From Actinophytocola sp036555685 (GTDB lineage: Bacteria; Actinomycetota; Actinomycetes; Mycobacteriales; Pseudonocardiaceae), in the NCBI RefSeq assembly GCF_036555685.1, contig NZ_DATBKY010000316.1:1-64000 (forward strand): a DNA stretch of 64,000 nucleotides. The letters run 5' to 3'. Below, in pieces: positions 50,090 through 57,737 of the stretch. The notes beneath the pieces are model-generated. The model worked only from the letters and a program-made list of their open reading frames with translations, did not search any database and was not told where the DNA came from. Position 1 is the first letter of the stretch. Each line of letters begins with the position of its first letter. Position numbers and translations under genes: made by a program.

Positions 50090-51292
50090 TCAGCCTCCGT
50101 CGCCCGCCGAAGCCGGCAGGACCGTCCCCGCCACCTCGGCGACGCCCACCACCGAGCCCTCCTCGCCCGGCGCGGTTGCCGTGATCACGACCGTGTCGCC
50201 GTCCTCGAGGAAGGTCCGGGTCTCGTCGCCCACCTTGATCTTCTCCCGGCCGCCCCACGACAGCTCCAGGAAGCAGCCGCGCTGCTCGACCTCCGGGCCG
50301 GAGACCGTGCCCGACGCGAACAAGTCGCCCGGCCGCACGGTCGCCCCGTTGACCGTCATGTGCGCCAGCTGCTGCGCGCACGAGTACGACATGTCGGAGA
50401 AGTTCGGCCGCGACACGACCGTGCCGTTCCACTCGACCGCCAGCCGCAGGTCCAGGCCCCACGGCGAGTCCTCGACGAGGTACTCCAACCGCGGATGTCC
50501 CGGGTCGGGCACCGGCACGCGCGCCGCCGCGAACGCGTCCAGCGGGGTCACCCACGCCGAGATCGACGTGGCGAACGACTTGCCCAGGAACGGGCCGAGC
50601 GGCTGGTACTCCCAGCCCTGGATGTCCCGCGCGGACCAGTCGTTCAGCATGACCACGCCGAAGATGTGCTCCGTCGCGTTCGACGTCGGTACCCGGCGGG
50701 CCACCGGTCCCCCGCACACGAAGCCGACCTCGGCCTCGATGTCGAGCCGGCCCGACGGGCCGAACTGCGGCCCCTTCGAGCCGCGGCGCTGGCCGTGCGG
50801 CCGGATCACGTCGGTGCCCGACACGACGACCGTGCCGGACCGGCCGTGGTAGCCGACCGGCAGGTGCGTCCAGTTCGGGAGCAGCGGCTCGGAGTCCGGC
50901 CGCATGATCCGGCCGACGTTCTCCGCGTGGTAGCGCGAGGAGTAGAAGTCCACGTAGTCGCCGACCGTGAACGGCAGCCGTACGCGCGCATCGGCGAGCG
51001 GTACCAGCTGCGCGCCGTGCGGTCGGCCCGTGCCGGTCACCAGGTCCCGCAGGCGCGCTCGCAGCTCGCTCCACTCCGCGCGGGTCGCGGCCAGCAGCTG
51101 GTCCAGCGTCCAGCCGGTCACCAGGTTGCCGACGTCGCCGAGGTCGGCGGCCAGCGGGCGCAGGGGCAGCGCGTGGTCGCCGACCCGGACCGCGACCTGC
51201 TGGCCGTCGCCGAAGTCGACCACGCCGTAGGGCAGTGTCTGCGGCCCGAACGGCTGGTCGCGGGCGAACGCCGGGTCGTCGATCCAGCTCAC
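50090..51292 (-). CDS. fahA: Fumarylacetoacetase
   Basis: 400 residues. Hallmarks of FAH: N-terminal FGPQTLPYGVVDF, FTVGDYVDFYSSRYHAENVGRIMRP (about 125), LPVGYHGRSGTVVVSGTDVIRP, the metal-site region EAEVGFVCG, VMLNDWSARDIQGWEYQPLGPFLGKSF, and MSYSCAQQLAHMTVNGATVRPGDLFASGTVSGPE. It splits fumarylacetoacetate to fumarate and acetoacetate, the last step of tyrosine/homogentisate breakdown. GTG 51292 has GAGGGGGC upstream. No maleylacetoacetate isomerase gene is seen in this cluster. Confidence 0.96.
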   Translation of the reverse strand: MSWIDDPAFARDQPFGPQTLPYGVVDFGDGQQVAVRVGDHALPLRPLAADLGDVGNLVTGWTLDQLLAATRAEWSELRARLRDLVTGTGRPHGAQLVPLADARVRLPFTVGDYVDFYSSRYHAENVGRIMRPDSEPLLPNWTHLPVGYHGRSGTVVVSGTDVIRPHGQRRGSKGPQFGPSGRLDIEAEVGFVCGGPVARRVPTSNATEHIFGVVMLNDWSARDIQGWEYQPLGPFLGKSFATSISAWVTPLDAFAAARVPVPDPGHPRLEYLVEDSPWGLDLRLAVEWNGTVVSRPNFSDMSYSCAQQLAHMTVNGATVRPGDLFASGTVSGPEVEQRGCFLELSWGGREKIKVGDETRTFLEDGDTVVITATAPGEEGSVVGVAEVAGTVLPASAGDGG

Positions 51293-51365
51293 GACGCCCC
51301 CTCGCAGGCTCGGCGCCGCCGCTCGCGGTCGCCCGGTGTCTGCTGGTTCGCTCCGCAAGCTCCGC

Positions 51366-52253
51366 TCACAGCAGGCCCAGCTCTTCGAGGTCGGCGATGG
51401 GGTCGGCCAGCGAGCACGAGCCGTAGGAGGAGAAGACGCCGCGCACCGCGAGCGCCTCGTGCTCGGTCAGCGCCTGCGCCTCCGCGGCCAGCGCCTTGCC
51501 GTCGGTCGACTCGAGCGCGTCGTGCACGGACTCGTCCGCCACGCCGCCCGCGATCAGGCGGTGCGTGGCCACCAGCAGGTTGAGGAAGCCGTGGTGGGTG
51601 AAGCCGGTCGCCGCGTCCGCGTGCCGGACCGCGTTGTGCAGCCCGGCCGTGGCCTTGAACGACGAGTTGCCCGCGTTGATCACCGACAGGAACTCGGCGA
51701 CCTCCTCGACGCTCGGGAAGTTCGACCTCGACAGCCCGCCGCAGCGGATCTTCGGCCAGCTGCCGTGCTCGATGACCCGCTGGATGCCGTCGAGCCAGCC
51801 GGCACCGCCGCGCCGCGGCTCGATCACCCGGATCACGTCCTCGGGCACGAACTCGGACACCCGCTCCAGCCACACTTCGTCCACATCGGACGGTGCGGGC
51901 ATCTCGACCATGCGCAGCGCGAGCAGCTCGGCCCGCGACTCGACGATCGACAGCGCCTTGGGCACACCGCCGAGCCCGGTGTCGATGACCAGCGACAACT
52001 CGACCGGCCGCGGCGGCTTGATCTTGATCAGATCGGTGATCAGCTCGGGCAGCCGGGACGCGGGGCACAGGAACACCCCGACCAGGTCGGCCCGCTCGCT
52101 GGTCCGCCCTTCGAGGTGCAGACGCACCGCGTCGGGCATGGGTGCGTTGCCCGGCGGGAACAGCGCGGCGTCGTCGACGAGCCGAGCCAGCAGGGGTGGA
52201 ACGTCGCGAGGACCTGACGCGGGAACGGGTGCGGCGCTTGACACGGCTGACAC
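51366..52253 (-). CDS. Uncharacterised protein of the homogentisate cluster
   Basis: 295 residues, soluble, no motif I can name. Notable blocks are PPLLARLVDDAALFPPGNAPMPDAV (N-terminus), PVELSLVIDTGLGGVPKALSIV, KIRCGGLSRSNFPSVEEVAEFL, NSSFKATAGLHNAVRHADAATGFTHHGFLNLLVATHRL and a C-terminal SSYGSCSLADPIADLEELGLL. The alternation of strands and helices with conserved K-ATAGLH and R-GG could be a TIM barrel. It heads an operon with fahA and iclR and diverges from hmgA, so a role in this pathway (for example the missing isomerase step) is suggested by context only. GTG 52253 follows TACGCT by six bases. Confidence 0.75.
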   Translation of the reverse strand: MSAVSSAAPVPASGPRDVPPLLARLVDDAALFPPGNAPMPDAVRLHLEGRTSERADLVGVFLCPASRLPELITDLIKIKPPRPVELSLVIDTGLGGVPKALSIVESRAELLALRMVEMPAPSDVDEVWLERVSEFVPEDVIRVIEPRRGGAGWLDGIQRVIEHGSWPKIRCGGLSRSNFPSVEEVAEFLSVINAGNSSFKATAGLHNAVRHADAATGFTHHGFLNLLVATHRLIAGGVADESVHDALESTDGKALAAEAQALTEHEALAVRGVFSSYGSCSLADPIADLEELGLL

Positions 52254-52270
52254 GCTAGTAGCGTATCGGC
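52238..52270. promoter_or_regulatory. Overlapping divergent promoters of the homogentisate genes with palindrome
   Basis: Minus strand: TACGCT six bases before GTG 52253 (leaderless). Plus strand: TTGACA (52238-52243) with GCGTAT 17 bases on, toward hmgA. Between them lies the palindrome ACGCTA-G-TAGCGT (52252-52264), overlapping both promoters, a probable IclR site. Confidence 0.55.
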
Positions 52271-52314
52271 AACTGAACAAAGACGTTCGACATGCGGACA
52301 CATCGGAGGGGGCA

Positions 52315-53493
52315 ATGCCTTACTACCGCAGCATCGGGGAGATCCCCCGAAAGAGGCACACGCAGTTCCGCTCTCCGGAGGGTGGGCTCTACGCCGAGGA
52401 GCTCATGGGGGTCGAGGGTTTCTCCTCCGACTCGGCCCTGCTGTACCACCGCCACCTGCCGACCGCCATCGTCAACGCCGAGGTCGTCGAGGACCACCGC
52501 GGCGAGCTGGCGCCGAACCATCCGCTGATGCCGCGCCACTTCCGGACCCAGGACCTCAAGTCGGAGAGCCAGCACGAGGTCGACGCGGTGACCGGCCGGC
52601 GCACGCTCTTCGGCAACAACGACGTGACGATCGCGTTCGCCATCGCCACCGCGCCGAGCCCGCTGTACCGCAACGCCGCCGGCGACGAGCTGATCTACGT
52701 GCAGACCGGGGCGGCCCGCATCGAGACGATCTACGGCGCGATGGACGTGACCGACGGCGACTACGTCGTACTGCCGACCTCGACGACCTACCGCGTGCTC
52801 CCACAGGGCGAGACGCGGCTCTACATCATCGAGGCCACCGGGCACGTCGGCCCGCCGAAGCGCTACCTGTCCACGAAGGGCCAGTTCCTCGAGCACGCCC
52901 CGTACTGCGAGCGGGACCAGCGCGGGCCGGCCGAGCCGCTGCTCGTCGACGACACCGACGTGCCGGTGCTGGTGCGCCACCGCGCGGGGCTGACCCGCTT
53001 CACCTACGCCAACCACCCGTTCGACGTCGTCGGCTGGGACGGCTGCCTCTACCCGTGGGTGTTCAACATCCGCGACTTCGAGCCGATCACGGGGCGGGTG
53101 CACCAGCCGCCGCCCGTGCACCAGACGTTCGAGGGCCCGAACTTCGTGGTCTGCTCGTTCTGCCCGCGCAAGGTCGACTATCACCCGCTGTCGATCCCGG
53201 TGCCGTACAACCACGCGAACGTGGACTCCGACGAGCTGATGTTCTACGTCGGCGGCAACTACGAGGCACGGAAGGGCTCGGGCATCGGGCTCGGCTCGCT
53301 GTCGCTGCACCCGTCCGGCTTCACGCACGGCCCGCAGCCGGGCGCGGCCGAGGCGTCGATCGGCGTGGACTACTTCGACGAGACCGCGGTCATGGTCGAC
53401 ACGTTCCGCCCGCTGTCACTCGGCGAGGCGGCGGGCGCGTGCGAGGACCCGGCGTACGCGTGGTCGTGGTCGGGGCGCGGACCAGGCCGCTGA
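52315..53493 (+). CDS. hmgA: Homogentisate 1,2-dioxygenase
   Basis: 392 residues, a cupin-type dioxygenase. N-terminal MPYYRSIGEIPRKRHTQF; the Fe(II) ligands fall in PYNHANVDSDELMFYVGGNYEAR (His and Glu, about 300-320) and LHPSGFTHGPQPGA (His, about 338). It opens the ring of homogentisate to maleylacetoacetate. ATG 52315 has GGAGGGGGCA upstream. Divergent from the 51366-52253 / fahA / iclR operon, sharing a compact regulatory region. Confidence 0.95.
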   Translation: MPYYRSIGEIPRKRHTQFRSPEGGLYAEELMGVEGFSSDSALLYHRHLPTAIVNAEVVEDHRGELAPNHPLMPRHFRTQDLKSESQHEVDAVTGRRTLFGNNDVTIAFAIATAPSPLYRNAAGDELIYVQTGAARIETIYGAMDVTDGDYVVLPTSTTYRVLPQGETRLYIIEATGHVGPPKRYLSTKGQFLEHAPYCERDQRGPAEPLLVDDTDVPVLVRHRAGLTRFTYANHPFDVVGWDGCLYPWVFNIRDFEPITGRVHQPPPVHQTFEGPNFVVCSFCPRKVDYHPLSIPVPYNHANVDSDELMFYVGGNYEARKGSGIGLGSLSLHPSGFTHGPQPGAAEASIGVDYFDETAVMVDTFRPLSLGEAAGACEDPAYAWSWSGRGPGR

Positions 53494-53540
53494 ACCGGGC
53501 GAAGCCGCCTCGGGCCTTCGACGGCGAGCCGGCCCGGTTC

Positions 53541-53590
53541 GTCCACAGATGCCGAAGTTGCCCACAGAACCCGGCTGACCACTCCTTTTG
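53541..53590 (+). repeat. Partial third copy of the intergenic cassette (box part only)
   Basis: GTCCACAG (53541-53548) and TTGCCCACAGAACCCGGCTGACC (from 53558) followed by CTCCTTTT parallel copy B (CTGTCCACAGCAACCCGCTGACAC then GCCTTTT). The -10 and the GGAGAGGG hairpin of copies A and B are absent. Confidence 0.45.
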
Positions 53591-53625
53591 CCGGACGAGC
53601 CGGGCGTTGACGCGGCTGGGCGCGG

Positions 53626-53658
53626 TCGGCGTTGTATCGGCGTTGTGTCGGCGTTGTG
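53626..53658. repeat. Three tandem 11-base repeats
   Basis: TCGGCGTTGTA, TCGGCGTTGTG, TCGGCGTTGTG back to back, 33 bases before the end of the cyclase-like gene. One repeat unit equals one helical turn. Confidence 0.8.
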
Positions 53659-53690
53659 TCCGTCGCGGCGGTCGACTCGGGGCGGGGCGC

Positions 53691-55202
53691 TCACGGCTCG
53701 GCGGACATGCGGTTGTACAGCGCGGAGCGTTTCGCCGGCTCTAGCTCCGCGATGGCGGACGCGCCGATGTGCAGGACCTTCACCGGGCCGTCGATCACGG
53801 AGTACTGGCGGTCGGTGCGCACGTGTGAGCCGGGGATGTCCGTCCACAGCAGGGGAAAGCGCGTGTCGCCGGACTGGACGCCGCCGACCCGGCCCGCGGC
53901 GAGAATGTACAGACCGCCCTCGCCGCGTAGCAGTTCGCGGCTGACGCGCAGGTCACTCGGGTTGAGCGTCTCCAGCCGGCTGCCGGCGGCCAGCGTGCTC
54001 AGCGCCTCCCGCCAGGACCGGCGGCCGGTGGCCAGCGGGCCGTCGCGCTCGCTGCCGAGCAGGTACGGCACGCTGTGGCAGACGTGTTCCAGCACGCGGG
54101 CCGCGATGAACCGCTCGACGATCTCGCGGATCCGGTGCGGGCGGCCGTCCGCGTTGATCAGCTTCGCGAAGTCGTTCCAGGTGAACGACAGCAACGCGGT
54201 GTCGGTCAGCGCGATGAGGTCGGCTGTGCGGGGCCGCCCGAGCGTGAACGCGAGCTCGCCGACGATCTCGCCCTCGTTCATCACGAAGCCGGGCTCCGCC
54301 GGGTTTGCCGAGCCGATCCCCTCGGTCTTGTACACGCCGATCTGGCCGTGGAGGATCACGAACATCGTCTCGCCGCGGTCCCGGTACCGGCAGATCACCT
54401 CGTTGTACCGGCGCTCGACCAGCTGTCCTATTTGGACGATCTCGCGGAGGACCGGCGGCTCCAGGTGACCGAGGAACGGGTTGATCGAGCGCTGGTCGAC
54501 GCGGTAGGTCAGGTCGACGGGGCTGAGCTCCAGCACGGCGTCCACGGCCTCGGCGTCGTCCGGGTTGATCTGCATGATCCGCTTGGCGTGGTAGAGCACC
54601 CCCCACCCATCCGGCTCGGCGAGTGCGACGGCCAGCTTGTCGCGGTCGCCCTCGCTGGGGTTGGACCAGTGCGACAAGTCGTCGCCGAAAGACGCCAGCC
54701 ACAGCTGCAAGGTCGTGCGGTTCTTGTGCTGGAGCGCCCGCTGCTCGTGGAACGTCGCGTCGTTGCCGGGAAGGACTGCGCGGTACGCGGCGCGGAACTG
54801 CTCGGAGACGACGACGCCGTGCGGGGTGCCGAGCTCGAGGATCCAGCCTGCGGTGTTGATCCCGTCGCCGACGAACTGGTGCCGTCCGTCCGCGCCGGTC
54901 GTGTCGAAGACCGGTCCGTGGTGGGCCACCACGCGCAGCGCCACCTGCTCGGTGGTCGACCACTGCCGCAGCGCCGTGATCAGCTCCACGGCGTGCTCCG
55001 GCCAGTCGGCCCCGCACAGGACGATGTGGCCGCCGTCGCCGCCGGACGCCCAGCGGATGTCGTCGCCGTGGGCGGCGATCGCGTCGGCGACGATGCCGTT
55101 GATCGCGGCGACGTTGCGCAGCTGGTCGTCGGAGGGCATGGCCGAGTGACCGACGATGTCGCAGGAGACGAAGGCGGTCGAGACCGGCTGCGTGCCATCC
55201 AC
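53691..55202 (-). CDS. Cyclase-like domain fused to cyclic-nucleotide-binding domain
   Basis: 503 residues. About 5-165 resembles a class III nucleotidyl cyclase: VSCDIVGHS and GGDGGHIVL carry the two metal aspartates, and VGDGINTAGWILEL the conserved Asn; but the usual substrate-recognising Lys before GD and the transition-state Arg after Asn are missing. About 245-390 is a cyclic-nucleotide-binding fold with an intact phosphate cassette VGELAFTLGRPRTADLI. The C-terminal 100 residues may be a second, degenerate one. The protein likely senses cAMP or a related ligand, with the cyclase part perhaps inactive. GTG 55202 follows TAGGGT by seven bases. Confidence 0.78.
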   Translation of the reverse strand: MDGTQPVSTAFVSCDIVGHSAMPSDDQLRNVAAINGIVADAIAAHGDDIRWASGGDGGHIVLCGADWPEHAVELITALRQWSTTEQVALRVVAHHGPVFDTTGADGRHQFVGDGINTAGWILELGTPHGVVVSEQFRAAYRAVLPGNDATFHEQRALQHKNRTTLQLWLASFGDDLSHWSNPSEGDRDKLAVALAEPDGWGVLYHAKRIMQINPDDAEAVDAVLELSPVDLTYRVDQRSINPFLGHLEPPVLREIVQIGQLVERRYNEVICRYRDRGETMFVILHGQIGVYKTEGIGSANPAEPGFVMNEGEIVGELAFTLGRPRTADLIALTDTALLSFTWNDFAKLINADGRPHRIREIVERFIAARVLEHVCHSVPYLLGSERDGPLATGRRSWREALSTLAAGSRLETLNPSDLRVSRELLRGEGGLYILAAGRVGGVQSGDTRFPLLWTDIPGSHVRTDRQYSVIDGPVKVLHIGASAIAELEPAKRSALYNRMSAEP

Positions 55203-55209
55203 GCATGTG

Positions 55210-55215
55210 ACCCTA
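55210..55215 (-). promoter_or_regulatory. -10 box of the cyclase-like/CNB gene (leaderless)
   Basis: TAGGGT on the minus strand, seven bases before GTG 55202. Confidence 0.5.
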
Positions 55216-55230
55216 CCCAGCCGAAGTGGC

Positions 55231-55854
55231 CTACTGGACCGCGATTCGCAGGCCCAGTGCGACGAGGAGCGTGCCCGTCACGGCGTCGATCGTGCGGCGG
55301 ACCCGGGACGTGGTGAGGAAGCGGCGCAGCACGCTGACGACGTTGCTCAGCACGACGAACCACAGCAGGCTCACGGTCGCGGCCACGCCGCCGAGCAGGA
55401 GGTGGTCGGCCGCGGTCGACGACGCCGGGACGAACTGCGGCAGCAGCGCGGTGAAGAACACCGCCACCTTCGGGTTCAGCAGGTTCGTGACCAGGCCCTG
55501 GCGGAAGGCGGCGAGCACGCCACGGTTCGCGCGGTCACCGGAGTCCGGCGGCGGTTCGTAACCACCACGGCGGGCGGCGAGCAGGGCTCGGATGCCGAGC
55601 AGCACGAGGTAGGCCGCGCCGGCGAGCTTGACCACCGTGAACGCCACCGCGGACGCGGCCAGCAGCCCCGAGATGCCGAGCGCGGTCACGACGGCCCACG
55701 TGAAGACGCCCACGGCGATGCCGGCGGCGCACGCCATGCCCGCACGGCGGCCGGAGAGCATCGCGTTGCGGGTGACGATCACGAAGTCGGGGCCGGGCGA
55801 CATCGCGGCGAGCAGGACGACGCCACCGAGGGCGAGCAACTGGGTCACGGTCAC
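55231..55854 (-). CDS. LysE/RhtB-family amino-acid exporter
   Basis: 207 residues with six membrane helices and the LysE signature LLAAMSPGPDFVIVTRNAMLSGRRAGMACAAGIAVGVF at the N-terminus; LVTNLLNPKVAVFFTALLPQFV is the second conserved block (about 117). It exports amino acids or similar small molecules by proton exchange. GTG 55854 follows TAGCCT by six bases, giving a leaderless mRNA. The gene ends 28 bases before the cyclase-like gene start. Confidence 0.9.
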   Translation of the reverse strand: MTVTQLLALGGVVLLAAMSPGPDFVIVTRNAMLSGRRAGMACAAGIAVGVFTWAVVTALGISGLLAASAVAFTVVKLAGAAYLVLLGIRALLAARRGGYEPPPDSGDRANRGVLAAFRQGLVTNLLNPKVAVFFTALLPQFVPASSTAADHLLLGGVAATVSLLWFVVLSNVVSVLRRFLTTSRVRRTIDAVTGTLLVALGLRIAVQ

Positions 55855-55898
55855 GCGAGCAGGCTACCGACGTTCGGGTGTCGCTTTTCGGGGCCAAC

Positions 55899-55917
55899 TT
55901 AGGCTAGCCTAACCACT
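55899..55917. promoter_or_regulatory. Iron box (DtxR/IdeR type)
   Basis: TTAGGCTAGCCTAACCACT agrees with the consensus TTAGGTTAGGCTAACCTAA at 14 of 19 positions; its core TTAGGCTAGCCTAA is a perfect palindrome. It overlaps TAGCCT (55905-55910), the -10 of the DUF2470 gene, so iron-loaded repressor would block it. Confidence 0.7.
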
Positions 55918-55918
55918 T

Positions 55919-56680
55919 GTGAGCGACCGACCGCCGGTTCCCGGACCGGGTGAGCGCGCCAGGACCATCGCCGCGCGAGGCCCGGCGACCTTGCTGCCGC
56001 CGCTGCCCACCTTGCCGCCGGCCGGCGCGCAACGCCAGTCCGACCGGGTCGTGCCGATCTGGCATCACGTGCACGCCGACGGGTCGGTGACCGTGCTCCT
56101 GCCCGACGAGCAGGCGGCGGCCGCGACGACCGTGGTCGAGCTCGTCGACCTCGCCCCGGTACCGCTGCGCGAGCCGGTCCGCGGGCTGCTGTGGATCACC
56201 GGGCGGCTGGCGCCCGTCAACCTCGCGGAGGCCCGGGATCTCGCGCTCGACCTCGTCGAGGAGCGGCCGGACCCGCGGCTGCTCGACCTCGGCCACGGCG
56301 TGACGATGCTGCGGCTGGCGCCGCTGTCGATGGTCATCGCGGACGCGGACGGGACGCATCCGGTGTCGGCGGAAGCGTTTGCGGCCGCCGCGGCGGACCC
56401 GTTCTGCCACCGGGAGGCCGGCTGGCTGCGCCACCTCGAGCTGTCGCACACGGACGTGATCCACACGCTGCGACGGCACCTGCCGGACTGGTTGCGGGGC
56501 GGGCACGTGCGGCCGCTCGGGCTGGACCGGTACGGGCTGCGGCTGCGCGTCGAGACGATCGAGGGCGACCACGACGTGCGGCTGGCGTTCGAGCGGCCGA
56601 TCACCACGCTCGAGGACCTGTCCGCGGAGCTGCGGCGGCTGGTCGGCTGCCCGTTCGTGGCGCTACAGGCCGGCCGGTAG
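55919..56680 (+). CDS. DUF2470 protein, probably iron-regulated
   Basis: 253 residues. The C-terminal DUF2470-type domain (about 150-250; ADPFCHREAGWLRHLELSHTDVIHTLRRHLP, LRLRVETIEGDHDVRLAF, ELRRLVGCPF) is the family of small domains found with haem-degrading split-barrel proteins. The N-terminal half lacks an obvious haem oxygenase core. An iron box in its promoter supports a role in iron or haem metabolism. GTG 55919 lies eight bases after the -10. Its 3' end overlaps the convergent XRE gene by 18 bases. Confidence 0.78.
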   Translation: MSDRPPVPGPGERARTIAARGPATLLPPLPTLPPAGAQRQSDRVVPIWHHVHADGSVTVLLPDEQAAAATTVVELVDLAPVPLREPVRGLLWITGRLAPVNLAEARDLALDLVEERPDPRLLDLGHGVTMLRLAPLSMVIADADGTHPVSAEAFAAAAADPFCHREAGWLRHLELSHTDVIHTLRRHLPDWLRGGHVRPLGLDRYGLRLRVETIEGDHDVRLAFERPITTLEDLSAELRRLVGCPFVALQAGR

Positions 56681-56914
56681 GGCCTCCTCGCAGAGGGTCT
56701 CCACCGGGACGCCGACCGCGCGGGCGATCGCGACGACGGTGAAGAACGCGGGCGTCGGCACCCGGCCGTGCTCGATCTTGCGCAGCGTCTCGACGGAGAT
56801 GCCGGCGGCCTGGGCGACCTCGACGCTGGTGCGCCCGCCACGAGCGGCCCGCAAACGTTCGCCGAGGCGGATGCCGCGTTCGCGGTCCTGCTGGCTCAGG
56901 GGTGGTCGCACCAT
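56663..56914 (-). CDS. XRE-family helix-turn-helix protein
   Basis: 83 residues, almost entirely a Cro/CI-type HTH (about 15-72; LGERLRAARGGRTSVEVAQAAGISVETLRKIEHGRVPTPAFFTVVAIARAVGVPVETL). ATG 56914 follows TACTAT by seven bases (leaderless). Two direct repeats in the gap to the divergent map gene are likely binding sites, so it probably regulates map and itself. Confidence 0.88.
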   Translation of the reverse strand: MVRPPLSQQDRERGIRLGERLRAARGGRTSVEVAQAAGISVETLRKIEHGRVPTPAFFTVVAIARAVGVPVETLCEEALPAGL

Positions 56915-56926
56915 GGCTCCGATAGT

Positions 56927-56952
56927 AATACCGTGATATCAATACCGGGATA
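56927..56952. promoter_or_regulatory. Two direct repeats between XRE gene and map
   Basis: AATACCGTGATA (56927-56938) and AATACCGGGATA (56941-56952), period 14 bases, one mismatch. They are in the A/T-rich divergent promoter region and probably bind the XRE protein. Confidence 0.55.
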
Positions 56953-56967
56953 GTTATTGGAGGGGAC

Positions 56968-57735
56968 ATGGTCGAGCTGAAGACGCCGGCCGAGCTCGCG
57001 ATCATGCGCGAGGCGGGCCGCGTGGTCGCGACGGCGCTGGCAGCGGTCCGCTCGACCGCCGCGGTCGGGGTGTCGCTGCGCGAGCTGGACGAGGTGGCGG
57101 CCGGCGTGCTCGCGTCCGAGGGGGCGAAGTCGTCGTTCCAGCACTACCACCCGCACTTCGCGCCGACGCCGTTCCCGGCGGTGATCTGCGCGTCGGTGAA
57201 CGACGTGATCGTGCACGGCATCCCGTCGGACTACCGGCTGCGCGACGGCGACCTGGTGAGCATCGACTTCGGCGCGTGCGTGGACGGCTTCCACGGCGAC
57301 TCGGCGATCAGCTTCCCCGTGGGCACGCCCCGGCCGGAGGACGTCACGCTGATCGCCGATACGCGGGCGGCGCTCAACGCGGGCATCGCCGCGGCCGTGC
57401 CGGGCGGCCGGCTGGGCGACGTGTCGGCCGCGGTGGGCCGCATCGGTCGCGCGGCGGGCTACGGCATCCCGCAGAACTTCGGCGGCCACGGCGTCGGCCG
57501 GGCGATGCACGAGGACCCGTCCGTGCCGAACGAGGGCCGCCCGGGCCGGGGCCTGCCGCTGCGCCCGGGCCTGACGATCGCCATCGAACCGATGTTCATG
57601 GCCGGCGGCCGGGACCGCTTCGTCACCGACCCGGACGGCTGGGCGCTGCGCACCGCGGACGGCAGCCGCGCCGCACACATGGAGCACACGATCGCGGTAA
57701 CCGACGACGGCCCGATGATCCTCACGACCCCATAG
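56968..57735 (+). CDS. map: Methionine aminopeptidase, type I
   Basis: 255 residues. Metal ligands are recognisable: SIDFGACVDGFHGDSAISF (two Asp, about 94-105), NFGGHGVGRAMHEDP (His, about 171), LTIAIEPMFMAGG (Glu, about 204) and AHMEHTIAV (Glu, about 235); substrate-binding His in FPAVICASVNDVIVHGIP. Removes N-terminal Met from nascent proteins. It is not in the usual secY-adk-map context, so it is probably an extra copy, here placed opposite an XRE regulator. ATG 56968 has TGGAGGGG upstream. Confidence 0.94.
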   Translation: MVELKTPAELAIMREAGRVVATALAAVRSTAAVGVSLRELDEVAAGVLASEGAKSSFQHYHPHFAPTPFPAVICASVNDVIVHGIPSDYRLRDGDLVSIDFGACVDGFHGDSAISFPVGTPRPEDVTLIADTRAALNAGIAAAVPGGRLGDVSAAVGRIGRAAGYGIPQNFGGHGVGRAMHEDPSVPNEGRPGRGLPLRPGLTIAIEPMFMAGGRDRFVTDPDGWALRTADGSRAAHMEHTIAVTDDGPMILTTP

Positions 57736-57737
57736 GT

